A DNA stretch of 64,000 nt from Clostridiales bacterium (GTDB lineage Bacteria; Bacillota; Clostridia; Oscillospirales; Oscillospiraceae), in contig JAJBUK010000123.1 of the NCBI GenBank assembly GCA_020860385.1, positions 1-64,000 on the forward strand. The letters run 5' to 3'. The stretch's first letter is position 1. The number at the start of each line of letters is the position of its first letter. Below the pieces are notes generated by a model. That model was given only the letters and a program-made list of their open reading frames with translations, ran no database searches and was not told the origin of the DNA. The position numbers and the translations under genes were made by a program. This document shows, piece by piece, positions 19,354 to 27,822 of this stretch.

Positions 19354-20574
19354 TCAGACAGCTCCTTTCCGGCCCTCATTCACCGCCGTTACCACAGAGG
19401 TGAGGGTGCCATCCGATAGGGTAGTGCTGAGTTCATCTCCCACAGCGGCCTCCTGTACGGAGGTCATTGCGCCCGCCTGGTTCCGGGTCACGGAATAGCC
19501 CCGGGACAGCACCTTCAGCGGGCTCATGGCGTCCAGCCCGGCGGTCAGGGAAGCCAGGCGCACCTGCTGGCGGTTCAGCGCCTTTTCCGCAGCGCTGCCC
19601 AGCCGCTCCGTCAAGCGGTCCAGCTCCATCTGCTTGCTCTCCAGCAGCAGATAGGGATTTTTCAGCGCCTGGGAGCGGTCACACCGCTCTACAGCCGCTC
19701 TGGCCTGCTGCAAACGCCGCAGCACCGCCTGCCTTTGCCGTGTGTCCAGCTGGGTCAGGCCGCTGTAAACGTCCTGCCAGTCCGGCACTGCCAGTTCCGC
19801 CCCATTGGAGGGGGTGGCCGCCCGACGGTCCGCCACGAAGTCGGCAATGGTCACATCCGGTTCATGGCCCACGGCGGAGATAATGGGAAGCTCAGAGGCG
19901 TAGATAGCCCTGGCCACCCGCTCATCGTTGAAGGCCCACAAATCCTCCATGCTGCCGCCGCCGCGGCCTACAATTAACACGTCCGCAACCTTCCAGCGGT
20001 TGGCGTAGGCGATGGCCGAAGCGATTTCCGCCGGAGCCTCCGCCCCCTGCACCCGCACCGGCAGCAGACGCACCTCACACAGGGGCCAGCGGGCCCGCAG
20101 GACGCGGATAATATCATGCACCGCCGCTCCGGCCTCAGAGGTAATGACGCCTATCCGCTCCGGGATGGCGGGCAGCGGCTTCTTATGGGCCTCATCGAAG
20201 AGGCCCTCCGCCTCCAGCCGGGCTTTCAGCTGCTCAAAGGCCACATACAGCTCGCCAATGCCGTCCGGGCTGAGGGCCTCCACATAAAGCTGATACACCC
20301 CGTCCCGGGGGTAGACCGTGACCCGGCCAAAGGCGATGACCTTCATGCCGCTCTCCGGCTGGAATCGCAGCCGGGTGGCGGCGGAGCGGAACATGACGCA
20401 TTTCAGCGCGTCGCCCTCGTCCTTGAGGGAAAAATAGTGGTGGCCGGAGGGGTAGCGTTTATAGTTGGAAATCTCCCCCCGGATATAGATGCGGCCAAGG
20501 AATCTGTCCTGGTCCAGCATCCCCTTGATATATTGATTCACCTGAGAGACGGAAAAAATCTCCTGCGCTGCCAT
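19354..20574 (-). CDS. xseA: Exodeoxyribonuclease VII large subunit
   Basis: FSVSQVNQYIKGMLDQD, RGEISNYKRYPSGHHYFSLKD, DVLIVGRGGGSMEDLWAFNDE. Confidence 0.97.
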   Translation of the reverse strand: MAAQEIFSVSQVNQYIKGMLDQDRFLGRIYIRGEISNYKRYPSGHHYFSLKDEGDALKCVMFRSAATRLRFQPESGMKVIAFGRVTVYPRDGVYQLYVEALSPDGIGELYVAFEQLKARLEAEGLFDEAHKKPLPAIPERIGVITSEAGAAVHDIIRVLRARWPLCEVRLLPVRVQGAEAPAEIASAIAYANRWKVADVLIVGRGGGSMEDLWAFNDERVARAIYASELPIISAVGHEPDVTIADFVADRRAATPSNGAELAVPDWQDVYSGLTQLDTRQRQAVLRRLQQARAAVERCDRSQALKNPYLLLESKQMELDRLTERLGSAAEKALNRQQVRLASLTAGLDAMSPLKVLSRGYSVTRNQAGAMTSVQEAAVGDELSTTLSDGTLTSVVTAVNEGRKGAV

Positions 20575-20576
20575 AG

Positions 20577-21509
20577 TCAGTCCCCATTCAACTGTCGGTC
20601 GGTCAAAAGCGCGATACCCATCGCGTTATCTGTGGAATATTGCGGCTCGGCAAAGACGGCATCCTGCATCACTGTCCGCAGCAGGCTGTTGGAGGCCACG
20701 CCGCCGGAGCAGAGTACCGGCAGGCCCGGATAACAGCCTTTGGCCTGGTCGGTAACACGCCGCACCGTTTCGGCAATGGTCAGCAGGGTGAAGCGGGCGA
20801 TGTCACGGGGTTCGCAATGCTTCTGAACCAGCTCCTTCGCCTTGTTCTCCATGCCGGAGAGGGAGAAGCGGAGGTCCTGCCCTATCTTCACCCGGAAAAA
20901 CGCCTGGCTGTTGGACGCCTGACTGAGGGCGTCCAGCCCCTTCCCCGCCGGGAAGGGAATGTCCAGCAGCTTGCCGGTGCGGTCAATCAGCTGCCCGGCG
21001 GACAGATCCGTGGTGCCGCCGATACAGGTCGCCGCCACGCTCCTCCCCTTCGGCTCCACCAGCAGCAGCTCCGTGGTGCCGCCGGACAGGTGCCAGGCCA
21101 GAAAGGGCTGCTCCAGCAGCTCCAGCCGTCCGGCAGACCAGCAGGCCGCCGCCAGGTGCCCCTCCTGATGGGAGAAGCCGTAAAACGGCACATCCAGCGC
21201 CGCCGCCAGGCTCCGCCCCTGGGACTCCCCCGCCAAGAAGCAGGGCATATAGGAACCCTCCACGCTGCGGGGCCGGGTGCTGGCCCCTACGGCCACGATG
21301 GGCTCTTCCAGCCAGCCAGCCTCCCGCAGCGCCTGGATACGGTCAGGCAGGCGCTTCACATGCTGAAACAGGGCGTCGCTCTGCCGCAGGCCCATGCCGC
21401 CCTCCGGCACCGTCAAAAGCCTGCCCTCATTCCGCCCCGTTCCGTCGGGGCGGTACACCGCCGCGGAGGTGGTGTAATTGCTGGTGTCGATACCCAGGCA
21501 GACGCTCAT
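20577..21509 (-). CDS. TsaD/Kae1-like (peptidase M22 family) protein, short paralog
   Basis: CLGIDTSNYTTSAAVY...; HQEGH metal-binding motif; SGGTTELLLVE; GGVASNSLLR. 310 aa. Confidence 0.8.
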   Translation of the reverse strand: MSVCLGIDTSNYTTSAAVYRPDGTGRNEGRLLTVPEGGMGLRQSDALFQHVKRLPDRIQALREAGWLEEPIVAVGASTRPRSVEGSYMPCFLAGESQGRSLAAALDVPFYGFSHQEGHLAAACWSAGRLELLEQPFLAWHLSGGTTELLLVEPKGRSVAATCIGGTTDLSAGQLIDRTGKLLDIPFPAGKGLDALSQASNSQAFFRVKIGQDLRFSLSGMENKAKELVQKHCEPRDIARFTLLTIAETVRRVTDQAKGCYPGLPVLCSGGVASNSLLRTVMQDAVFAEPQYSTDNAMGIALLTDRQLNGD

Positions 21510-21967
21510 GGCCGCTGCGGCTCCGCCGCTTCGCTCCGGGCGAACGTCCCCAGCACGCCGTTGAGGAAGGATACCACCTTTTCATCCTCATAGCGCTTGG
21601 CCAGGTTCACCGCCTCGTTGATGGCGGCCCGGTTTGGCACGTCCGGCATATACAGCACCTCAAACATGGCTACCCGCATGATGGCCGCCGCCACCCGGGG
21701 GATGCGCTCAAACTTCCAGCCGATGGCGTATTGGGCGATGTAGGAGTCCAGCTCATAGCCATGCTCCCCTACGCCGGTGACGACCCGGCGGATATAGGCC
21801 AGCTGGGCCTCATCCGGGAACTCCTCATACAGAGGCTCGTCCTGGGCGAGGGCGGCGAAGTTTTCCTCCGTCAGCTGGTCGTCCAGCAGCTGCTGGGCGG
21901 ACAGGCCGCTGAACCCCAGCTCGTAGGCAAGGTGGACCGCGATTTCTCTGGCAGTCGTTCTGGTCAT
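21506..21967 (-). CDS. nusB: Transcription antitermination factor NusB
   Basis: MTRTTAREIAVHLAYEL...; MRVAMFEVLYMPDVPNRAAINEAVNLAKRYEDEKVVSFLNGVLG; start trimmed. Confidence 0.95.
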   Translation of the reverse strand: MTRTTAREIAVHLAYELGFSGLSAQQLLDDQLTEENFAALAQDEPLYEEFPDEAQLAYIRRVVTGVGEHGYELDSYIAQYAIGWKFERIPRVAAAIMRVAMFEVLYMPDVPNRAAINEAVNLAKRYEDEKVVSFLNGVLGTFARSEAAEPQRP

Positions 21968-22289
21968 TGTATTGCTCCATTCTGCCGCGTTCAGTCTCCC
22001 GCGCTCCATCGTCCTCCCGAACGCGGCAAAAGAGGACGGCGGGACAGGGCTGCCGCCTGTCGGCCCATCGGTAATCCCGCAAAAAGCCCGGCAAAAACCC
22101 AGTTTATACTTTCTTCATTATACACTATGAAATGCGTTTTATCAACCGCTTATTTCCACGAAGTTCCCACCCCAACGGCGCATGAGGGAAGGCACCTGTC
22201 CAGACGCGCCCATCCTCTGCGGAAGGCGCGGCCGTCAAGTGCCTTTACCTGTTCCCGCCGCGTTGCGGGAACCGTACTCTTTCAGAACT

Positions 22290-22871
22290 TCAGCGGATAA
22301 AATCCACCTTCATACCGGTGCGGGGCTTTGCCGCCTGCACCCCGTCATAGCAGCCGATGGCCAGAGCGCCGCAAATCGTCTCGTCCGTGCCGAGGCCCAG
22401 GGGCTCCAGATACTCCCGAATCATGGGATGCTCGTCCAGCCAGTGAAGCTGGTTGATCCAGCAGGTGCCGATGCCCAGGCTGGTGGCCTCCAGCATCATG
22501 TTTTGCAGCGCACAGGCGGAGTCCGCCATCGCGTTGGGGTACCCCCGCCGGTTGGACACCACCACCAGGATAGGCGCCTTATAGTCAAACGCATACGTCC
22601 CCAGCCGGGACGCCCGAATGGAATTTTTAATGCTGGCGTACAAATCCTCGGTCAACTCCATCCGGGCGAAGGCGGACTGCACCCTGGCCCGCAGCTCGCT
22701 GCGCACCTTCTCGTCCGTGATGACCATAAAATGCACCGTCTGGCAGTTCCCGCCGGTGGGGGCCCAGCGTCCGGCCTCCAGAATGTCCATCAGCTGCTCC
22801 TCCGGCACCTCGTCAAAGTTGTACTTCCGCACGGAGCGGCGGTTCATAATGGTCTCCAGCATTGCATTCAT
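22290..22871 (-). CDS. Nitroreductase family protein
   Basis: MLETIMNRRSVRKY..., LEAGRWAPTGGNCQTVHFMVI, GIGTCWINQ. Confidence 0.93.
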   Translation of the reverse strand: MNAMLETIMNRRSVRKYNFDEVPEEQLMDILEAGRWAPTGGNCQTVHFMVITDEKVRSELRARVQSAFARMELTEDLYASIKNSIRASRLGTYAFDYKAPILVVVSNRRGYPNAMADSACALQNMMLEATSLGIGTCWINQLHWLDEHPMIREYLEPLGLGTDETICGALAIGCYDGVQAAKPRTGMKVDFIR

Positions 22872-22984
22872 GGTTGGCTCTCCCCTTCTGTCGCGCCTGC
22901 GCCTTTCGGCGCGTCTGATTTCCTCTTTTTGGTATTATAGCATGGCCCGCCCTGCTCTGCAAGCGGAAAATCGCCGGCGGCGGA

Positions 22985-23372
22985 TTCCTTAGACAAGGAA
23001 GGATGAGGAACTGCGTTTTGCCCGATTGGGGGCCGTTCGTTCCTTGGATGAAGATACTGGAAGGAAATAAGGTCTTGCCCTCCCGGCGGGCCCCATTTCT
23101 TGTTTCGCCAAGAAATGGGGGAAAGAAGGCGACTTAGGGAGGAGCTTCGGGGCCTCGCTCCTCCCTAAGAACCCTCCTCCTATCCCGCTGGGGCTTCGCG
23201 CCGCCCGACCTGCAAGCGGTCTATCAGGCGACAGACGATGTGACTTGTTACGCACCAAAACTGCCGCCGATGGCGGCTGGCGGGGATTGCCGTTCCGCCC
23301 TGCCGGAGGCGGGCGGAACGAGCAATTTTATCATCCAACGGTAGATAACATCTGCCCGAACCGCAGGGTCAC
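22985..23372 (+). repeat. Left arm of a diverged ~388-bp inverted repeat with multiple hairpins
   Basis: Aligns with the reverse complement of 23421-23808; shared blocks TTCCTTAGRCAAGGAA, CCCCATTTCTYG-loop-CRAGAAATGGGGGAAAGARGGCG, ACAGACGATGTGACTTNNTACGCACCAAARCTGCCGCCGAYGGCGGCTGG. Confidence 0.85.
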
Positions 23373-23420
23373 AACTTCTAATCAAATAGCGCAGTTATCT
23401 ATTGTTTTTTTGCATCAGGG

Positions 23421-23808
23421 GTCATAGCCTAACCTTACAGTCAGATTTCCACGACCGAAGGGTAATAGAATTGCCGCCCGCCCCGCCAAAGGCAGGGACG
23501 TGGGCGGCAATCGTATCCAGCCGCCGTCGGCGGCAGCTTTGGTGCGTATGAAGTCACATCGTCTGTCTCCTGCGCTCCCACTGAGCATTAAAGACAAGGC
23601 GCAAGCCGGTTGTCTAATACAGGGAGATTCTTAAGAGGGACGCACAGCGGCCCTCTTAAGCCGCCCTCTTTCCCCCATTTCTCGGCGGAGCGAGAAATGG
23701 GGCCCGCCGGTCGGGCAAAAAACTATTTCCTTCATCAATCCTTGTCTAAGGAAACCGGCCCGCCAGAAGCGCAAACCCTGTTTCCTTCCTCTTTCCTTGC
23801 CTAAGGAA
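23421..23808 (-). repeat. Right arm of the diverged ~388-bp inverted repeat
   Basis: See left arm; separated by 48 bp. Confidence 0.85.
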
Positions 23809-23810
23809 AG

Positions 23811-23847
23811 CAGCCTCCCGGCAGGACGTACCCGACGGGAGGCTGCG
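23811..23847 (-). terminator. Probable terminator after tyrS
   Basis: GCAGCCTCCCG...CGGGAGGCTGC stem; only a short T-rich tail (TTTCCTT) on the minus strand. Confidence 0.5.
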
Positions 23848-23860
23848 GATTTGTTTTTTC

Positions 23861-25087
23861 TCAGGCCAGGGTGACCCGGTGGAAAATCTTCTTCCCCTTG
23901 CGGATGACCAGGCCGTCGCCGGTGAGTTGACTCTCGTCATAGGTCGCGTCCAGGGCGGAGACCTTCTCCCCGTTGATGGTGACGCCGCCCTGCTTCACCA
24001 GCCGCTTCGCCTCGCCGTTGGAGGCGGCCATACTGGCGGCCACCAGCAGCTTCAGCACACTGATTTTCCCATCGGTCAAATCCTCAGCGGAAAGGGTGGT
24101 GGAGGGCATATCCCCGTTGCCGCCGCCGGAGAAGATGGCGCGGGCGGCGGACTGAGCCTTTTCGGCCTCCTCGTCCCCATGCACCAGCTTGGTCAGCTCG
24201 TAGGCCAGAATCTCTTTGGCTTGGTTCAGCTGGCTGTCCTTCCAGGTCTCCATCTCGGCGATTTGCTCCAGGGGTACGTCGGTCAGCATTTTCAGGCACT
24301 TGATAACGTCCGCATCGTCCACATTGCGCCAGTACTGGTAGAACTCATAGGGGGAGGTCTTGTTGGGGTCCAGCCACACCGCGCCGGACACCGTCTTGCC
24401 CATCTTCTGCCCCTCGCTGTTCAGGAGCAAGGTGATGGTCATGGCCTCGGCGTCCTCCTTGCCCAGCTTGCGGCGAATCAGCTCACGGCCGCCCAGCATA
24501 TTGGACCACTGGTCGTCCCCGCCGAACTGGAAGTTGCAGCCGTACTCCTGATAGAGGTGATAGAAGTCGTAGGACTGCATGATCATATAGTTGAACTCCA
24601 GGAAGCTGAGTCCCCGCTCCATGCGCTGCTTATAGCACTCCGCCCGGAGCATATTGTTCACGGAGAAGCAGGCGCCTACCTCCCGCAGCAGATCCACATA
24701 GTTCAGCTTCAGCAGCCAGTCGGCGTTATTCAGCATCAGCGCCTTGCCGTCAGAGAAGTCGATGAAGCGGCTCATCTGCACCTTGAAGCAATCCGCGTTG
24801 TGCTGAATCATCTCCGGCGTCATCATCTTCCGCATATCGCTCTTGCCGGAGGGGTCGCCAATCATGGCGGTGCCGCCGCCCAGCAGGGCGATGGGGCGGT
24901 TGCCGTGCTGCTGCATCCGGCGCATCAGGCACAGGGCCATGAAGTGGCCGACGTGCAGGGAGTCCGCCGTGGGGTCAAAGCCGATATAGAAGGTGGCTTT
25001 GCCGCTGTTGATCATTTCCTTGACCTTTTCCTCGTCGGTCACCTGGGCAATCAGGCCACGGGCGACCAGCTCATCATACAGTGTCAT
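23861..25087 (-). CDS. tyrS: Tyrosyl-tRNA synthetase
   Basis: FYIGFDPTADSLHVGHFMALCLMRRMQQHGNRPIALLGGGTAMIGDPSGK; KMGKTVSGAVWLD. Confidence 0.98.
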   Translation of the reverse strand: MTLYDELVARGLIAQVTDEEKVKEMINSGKATFYIGFDPTADSLHVGHFMALCLMRRMQQHGNRPIALLGGGTAMIGDPSGKSDMRKMMTPEMIQHNADCFKVQMSRFIDFSDGKALMLNNADWLLKLNYVDLLREVGACFSVNNMLRAECYKQRMERGLSFLEFNYMIMQSYDFYHLYQEYGCNFQFGGDDQWSNMLGGRELIRRKLGKEDAEAMTITLLLNSEGQKMGKTVSGAVWLDPNKTSPYEFYQYWRNVDDADVIKCLKMLTDVPLEQIAEMETWKDSQLNQAKEILAYELTKLVHGDEEAEKAQSAARAIFSGGGNGDMPSTTLSAEDLTDGKISVLKLLVAASMAASNGEAKRLVKQGGVTINGEKVSALDATYDESQLTGDGLVIRKGKKIFHRVTLA

Positions 25088-25138
25088 AGTTCATCGCTCC
25101 TTTTCCAAATTGAATTGAATCGCTGCCGGACAGGGCGC

Positions 25139-25430
25139 AAAAAAGCCCTCCGCCCGCGCAAGCGGACAGAGGGCATATCAAACCTGATACGCGGTACCAC
25201 CTCTGATGCGTCAGCCCCTCACGGGGCGAACCTCAGGGAGTCGCAGGACTCCGGCGCAATAACGGGCGCAGCCCGACCGCATCTACTGAGCGCGGAGCAT
25301 CCACGCCGTTGGGGCGGCAGCTCAGGGGTGTATTCACACAGCGCCGCCCGCCTCCTTACACCAACCGGAGGCTCTCTGCGCAGAAGCGACTATGCTACTC
25401 TTCCCCGTCAAAGCCAGTTTTACTATGACT
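25139..25430 (-). promoter_or_regulatory. T-box leader (Tyr specifier) upstream of tyrS
   Basis: Minus strand: GACGGGGAAGAGTAG (AGTA-type stem I), GTGAATACACC with candidate specifier TAC (25330-25332), T-box AGGTGGTACCGCG, terminator GCCCTCTGTCCGC-TTGC-GCGGGCGGAGGGCTTTTTT. Confidence 0.93.
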
Positions 25431-25493
25431 AGAGGGTATTATACAATGGCAGTTCCGTTTTTGTCAAGCCTTTTTTCGGTCGTGGAACAGAAA

Positions 25494-25522
25494 AGCAGCG
25501 CTGCGCAGTATGCGCAGCGCTG
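25494..25522 (-). terminator. Terminator after thrS
   Basis: CAGCGCTGCGCA-TAC-TGCGCAGCGCTG followed by CTTTT on the minus strand. Confidence 0.75.
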
Positions 25523-25558
25523 TTTTTCACGCTTTAGATTCTCGCAGGTAAAATGGCT

Positions 25559-27322
25559 TTACACTCTATCGGCAATCTCCTGCCCCACTTTGGCCAGGAA
25601 CTCCTCCAGCTTCATCTCGGTGGTGCTGTCGGTAGCCCGGTCGCGGACGGAGATGGTGCCGTTCTCCACTTCCTTCGCGCCGATAATCAGCATATAGGGC
25701 ACCCGGTCGATTTGGCGGGCCTCACGGATTTTATAACCGATTTTCTCGCTGCGGCTGTCCAGGGCCACGCGGATGTGGGCGGCTTTCAGGGCGTCAGTGA
25801 CGGACTCCGCATAGGCCATGCTCTTTTCGGAAACGGGCAGCACCTTCACCTGGGTGGGGGCCAGCCAGGTGGGGAACTTCCCGGCGAAATGCTCGGTCAG
25901 GATGCCGATGAACCGCTCGATGGAGCCGAAGCAGACCCGGTGAATCATGATGGGACGCTCCCGCTCCCCGTTCTCCGCCACATACTCCAGGCCGAAGTTC
26001 AGCGGCATCTGGAAGTCCAGCTGGATGGTGCCGCACTGCCAGGTGCGGCCCAGGCTGTCCTGGAGGTGGAAGTCGATTTTGGGGCCGTAGAACGCGCCAT
26101 CGCCCTCGTTGACGATATAGGGCATATTCAGCTGCTCCAGGGCGTTCTTCAGGCCGTTGGTGGCGTCTTCCCAGTCCTCATCGGAGCCCATGCTGTCCTC
26201 CGGGCGGGTGGACAGCTCCACGAAGTACTTGAAGCCGAACTTCTCGTACACCTCGTTAATCAGATGCACCACACCGGCGATTTCATCAGTGATTTGGTCC
26301 CGGCGCATGAAGATGTGGGCGTCGTCCTGGGTGAAGCAGCGGACGCGGAACAGGCCGTGGAGCTCGCCCCGCTTCTCGTGGCGGTGGACCAGACCCAGCT
26401 CGCCGATGCGCAGGGGCAGATCTCGGTAGCTGTGGGGCTGGCTGCGGTAGACCATGACGCCGCCGGGGCAGTTCATGGGCTTGATGCAGTAGTCCTCATC
26501 GTCGATTTTGGTGGCGTACATATTGTCCTTGTAATGGTCCCAGTGGCCGGAGGTCTCCCACAGGCGGCGGTTCATAATCATGGGGGTGGAGACCTCCACA
26601 TAACCGTCCCGGGTGTGGATTTCACGCCAGTAATCAATGAGCTGGTTCTTGATAATCATGCCGTTAGGCAGGAAGAAGGGGAAGCCAGGGCCTTCGTCGC
26701 ACATCATAAAGAGGCCCATTTCCTTGCCGATTTTCCGGTGATCCCGCTTCTTGGCCTCCTCCAGCAGCTTCAGATACTCGTCCAACTCCGTCTGGTTGTG
26801 GAAGGCAATGCCGTTGATGCGGGTGAGCATCTTGTTATGCTCATCTCCCCGCCAGTAGGCGCCGGACACCTTAGTCAGCTTGAAGGCTTTCAGCGCCTTG
26901 GTATAGGTCAGATGAGGGCCAACGCACATGTCGATATACTCCCCCTGCTGGAAGAAGCTGATGACAGCGTCCTCCGGCAGGTCGGCGATATGCTCCACCT
27001 TGTAGTCCTCGCCCCGCTCCTGCATCAGGGCCACAGCCTCCTCCCGGGGCAGGATGAAGGACTTGAAGGGCAGGTTGGCCTTGGTGATCTTCTTCATCTC
27101 GGCCTCGATTTTCTCCAGGTCGCTGTCGCTGAGGGTGGCGTCCCCCAGGTCGATGTCATAGTAGAAGCCCTTCTCTGTGGCGGGGCCGAAGGCCATCTTC
27201 GCCTGGGGATAGAGGCGCTTCACCGCCTGGGCCATAATGTGGGCTGCGGAGTGGCGGATGATGTGCAGCTCCTCCTCCGGGGCGCACTCCTTCACTGTGC
27301 CGTCATTGTAAATTACTTTCAT
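25559..27322 (-). CDS. thrS: Threonyl-tRNA synthetase
   Basis: MKVIYNDGTVKECAPEEELHIIRHSAAHIMAQAVKRLYP...; class II motifs; start trimmed from 27355. Confidence 0.98.
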   Translation of the reverse strand: MKVIYNDGTVKECAPEEELHIIRHSAAHIMAQAVKRLYPQAKMAFGPATEKGFYYDIDLGDATLSDSDLEKIEAEMKKITKANLPFKSFILPREEAVALMQERGEDYKVEHIADLPEDAVISFFQQGEYIDMCVGPHLTYTKALKAFKLTKVSGAYWRGDEHNKMLTRINGIAFHNQTELDEYLKLLEEAKKRDHRKIGKEMGLFMMCDEGPGFPFFLPNGMIIKNQLIDYWREIHTRDGYVEVSTPMIMNRRLWETSGHWDHYKDNMYATKIDDEDYCIKPMNCPGGVMVYRSQPHSYRDLPLRIGELGLVHRHEKRGELHGLFRVRCFTQDDAHIFMRRDQITDEIAGVVHLINEVYEKFGFKYFVELSTRPEDSMGSDEDWEDATNGLKNALEQLNMPYIVNEGDGAFYGPKIDFHLQDSLGRTWQCGTIQLDFQMPLNFGLEYVAENGERERPIMIHRVCFGSIERFIGILTEHFAGKFPTWLAPTQVKVLPVSEKSMAYAESVTDALKAAHIRVALDSRSEKIGYKIREARQIDRVPYMLIIGAKEVENGTISVRDRATDSTTEMKLEEFLAKVGQEIADRV

Positions 27323-27344
27323 GGTTCTTTCGCTCCTTTTCGCA

Positions 27345-27620
27345 ACTAAAAGCACCCTTGAGCAGCTTCACGCCGCCCAAGGGTGCAAATGCACGGTTCC
27401 ACCTTGATGTTTCACTCGTTTCCTGCCCTAACGCAGCAGGGGTCGGCGGCACTTACCGGACGGCCTCCCGCCCGCTCGTGCGCAGCTCCGGAGTGGTAAG
27501 GAAACGGTTCCGCAAAGGCCGCTCTCAGCGTGTCACGGCCTCTCTCTGGTATGCGGAAGGGATGCTTCCCCTTCTCCATCTTCGCCTTTTTATATCATTC
27601 TTATTATAGCACAACCTTCC
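27345..27620 (-). promoter_or_regulatory. T-box leader upstream of thrS
   Basis: Minus strand AAGGTGGAACCGTG T-box followed by terminator GCACCCTTGGGCGGC...GAGCAGCTGC-type hairpin CACCCTTG/CAAGGGTGCTTTT. Confidence 0.88.
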
Positions 27621-27727
27621 GGTTTGTCAACGGTTTTATTGCCGCAGTGGCATTTAGTAAATTTGCGCCATAACTGCAGATGGCGTGCCCTTTGTTTCAC
27701 AACCTTCCCCTTCAACATAAAAAACAA

Positions 27728-27754
27728 GCTCACACGAGAATAAGTCGTGTGAGC
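27728..27754 (-). terminator. Terminator downstream of the M29-like aminopeptidase
   Basis: GCTCACACGA-CTTATTC-TCGTGTGAGC followed by TTGTTTTTT on the minus strand. Confidence 0.8.
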
Positions 27755-27822
27755 TGTGCGCTATGTATCAATGTTCGGATTTTATAGTTGAAACCTTACT
27801 TGCTGTGCAAGGATTTTCGCAA

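Noticed and set aside
22985-23808. CRISPR array or intact insertion sequence
   Set aside because: Only two copies, inverted, no regular spacers, no cas genes, no transposase-like ORF.
25553-27349. 598-aa plus ORF opposite thrS
   Set aside because: Shadow ORF exactly opposite thrS; the same applies to 23879-25432 (tyrS), 54008-55858 (aconitase), 37620-40007 (hypF), 58107-59918 (ftsH) and 51500-52987 (der).
27345-27620. Novel riboswitch upstream of thrS
   Set aside because: Contains the T-box core AAGGTGGAACCGTG and terminator; standard T-box leader.
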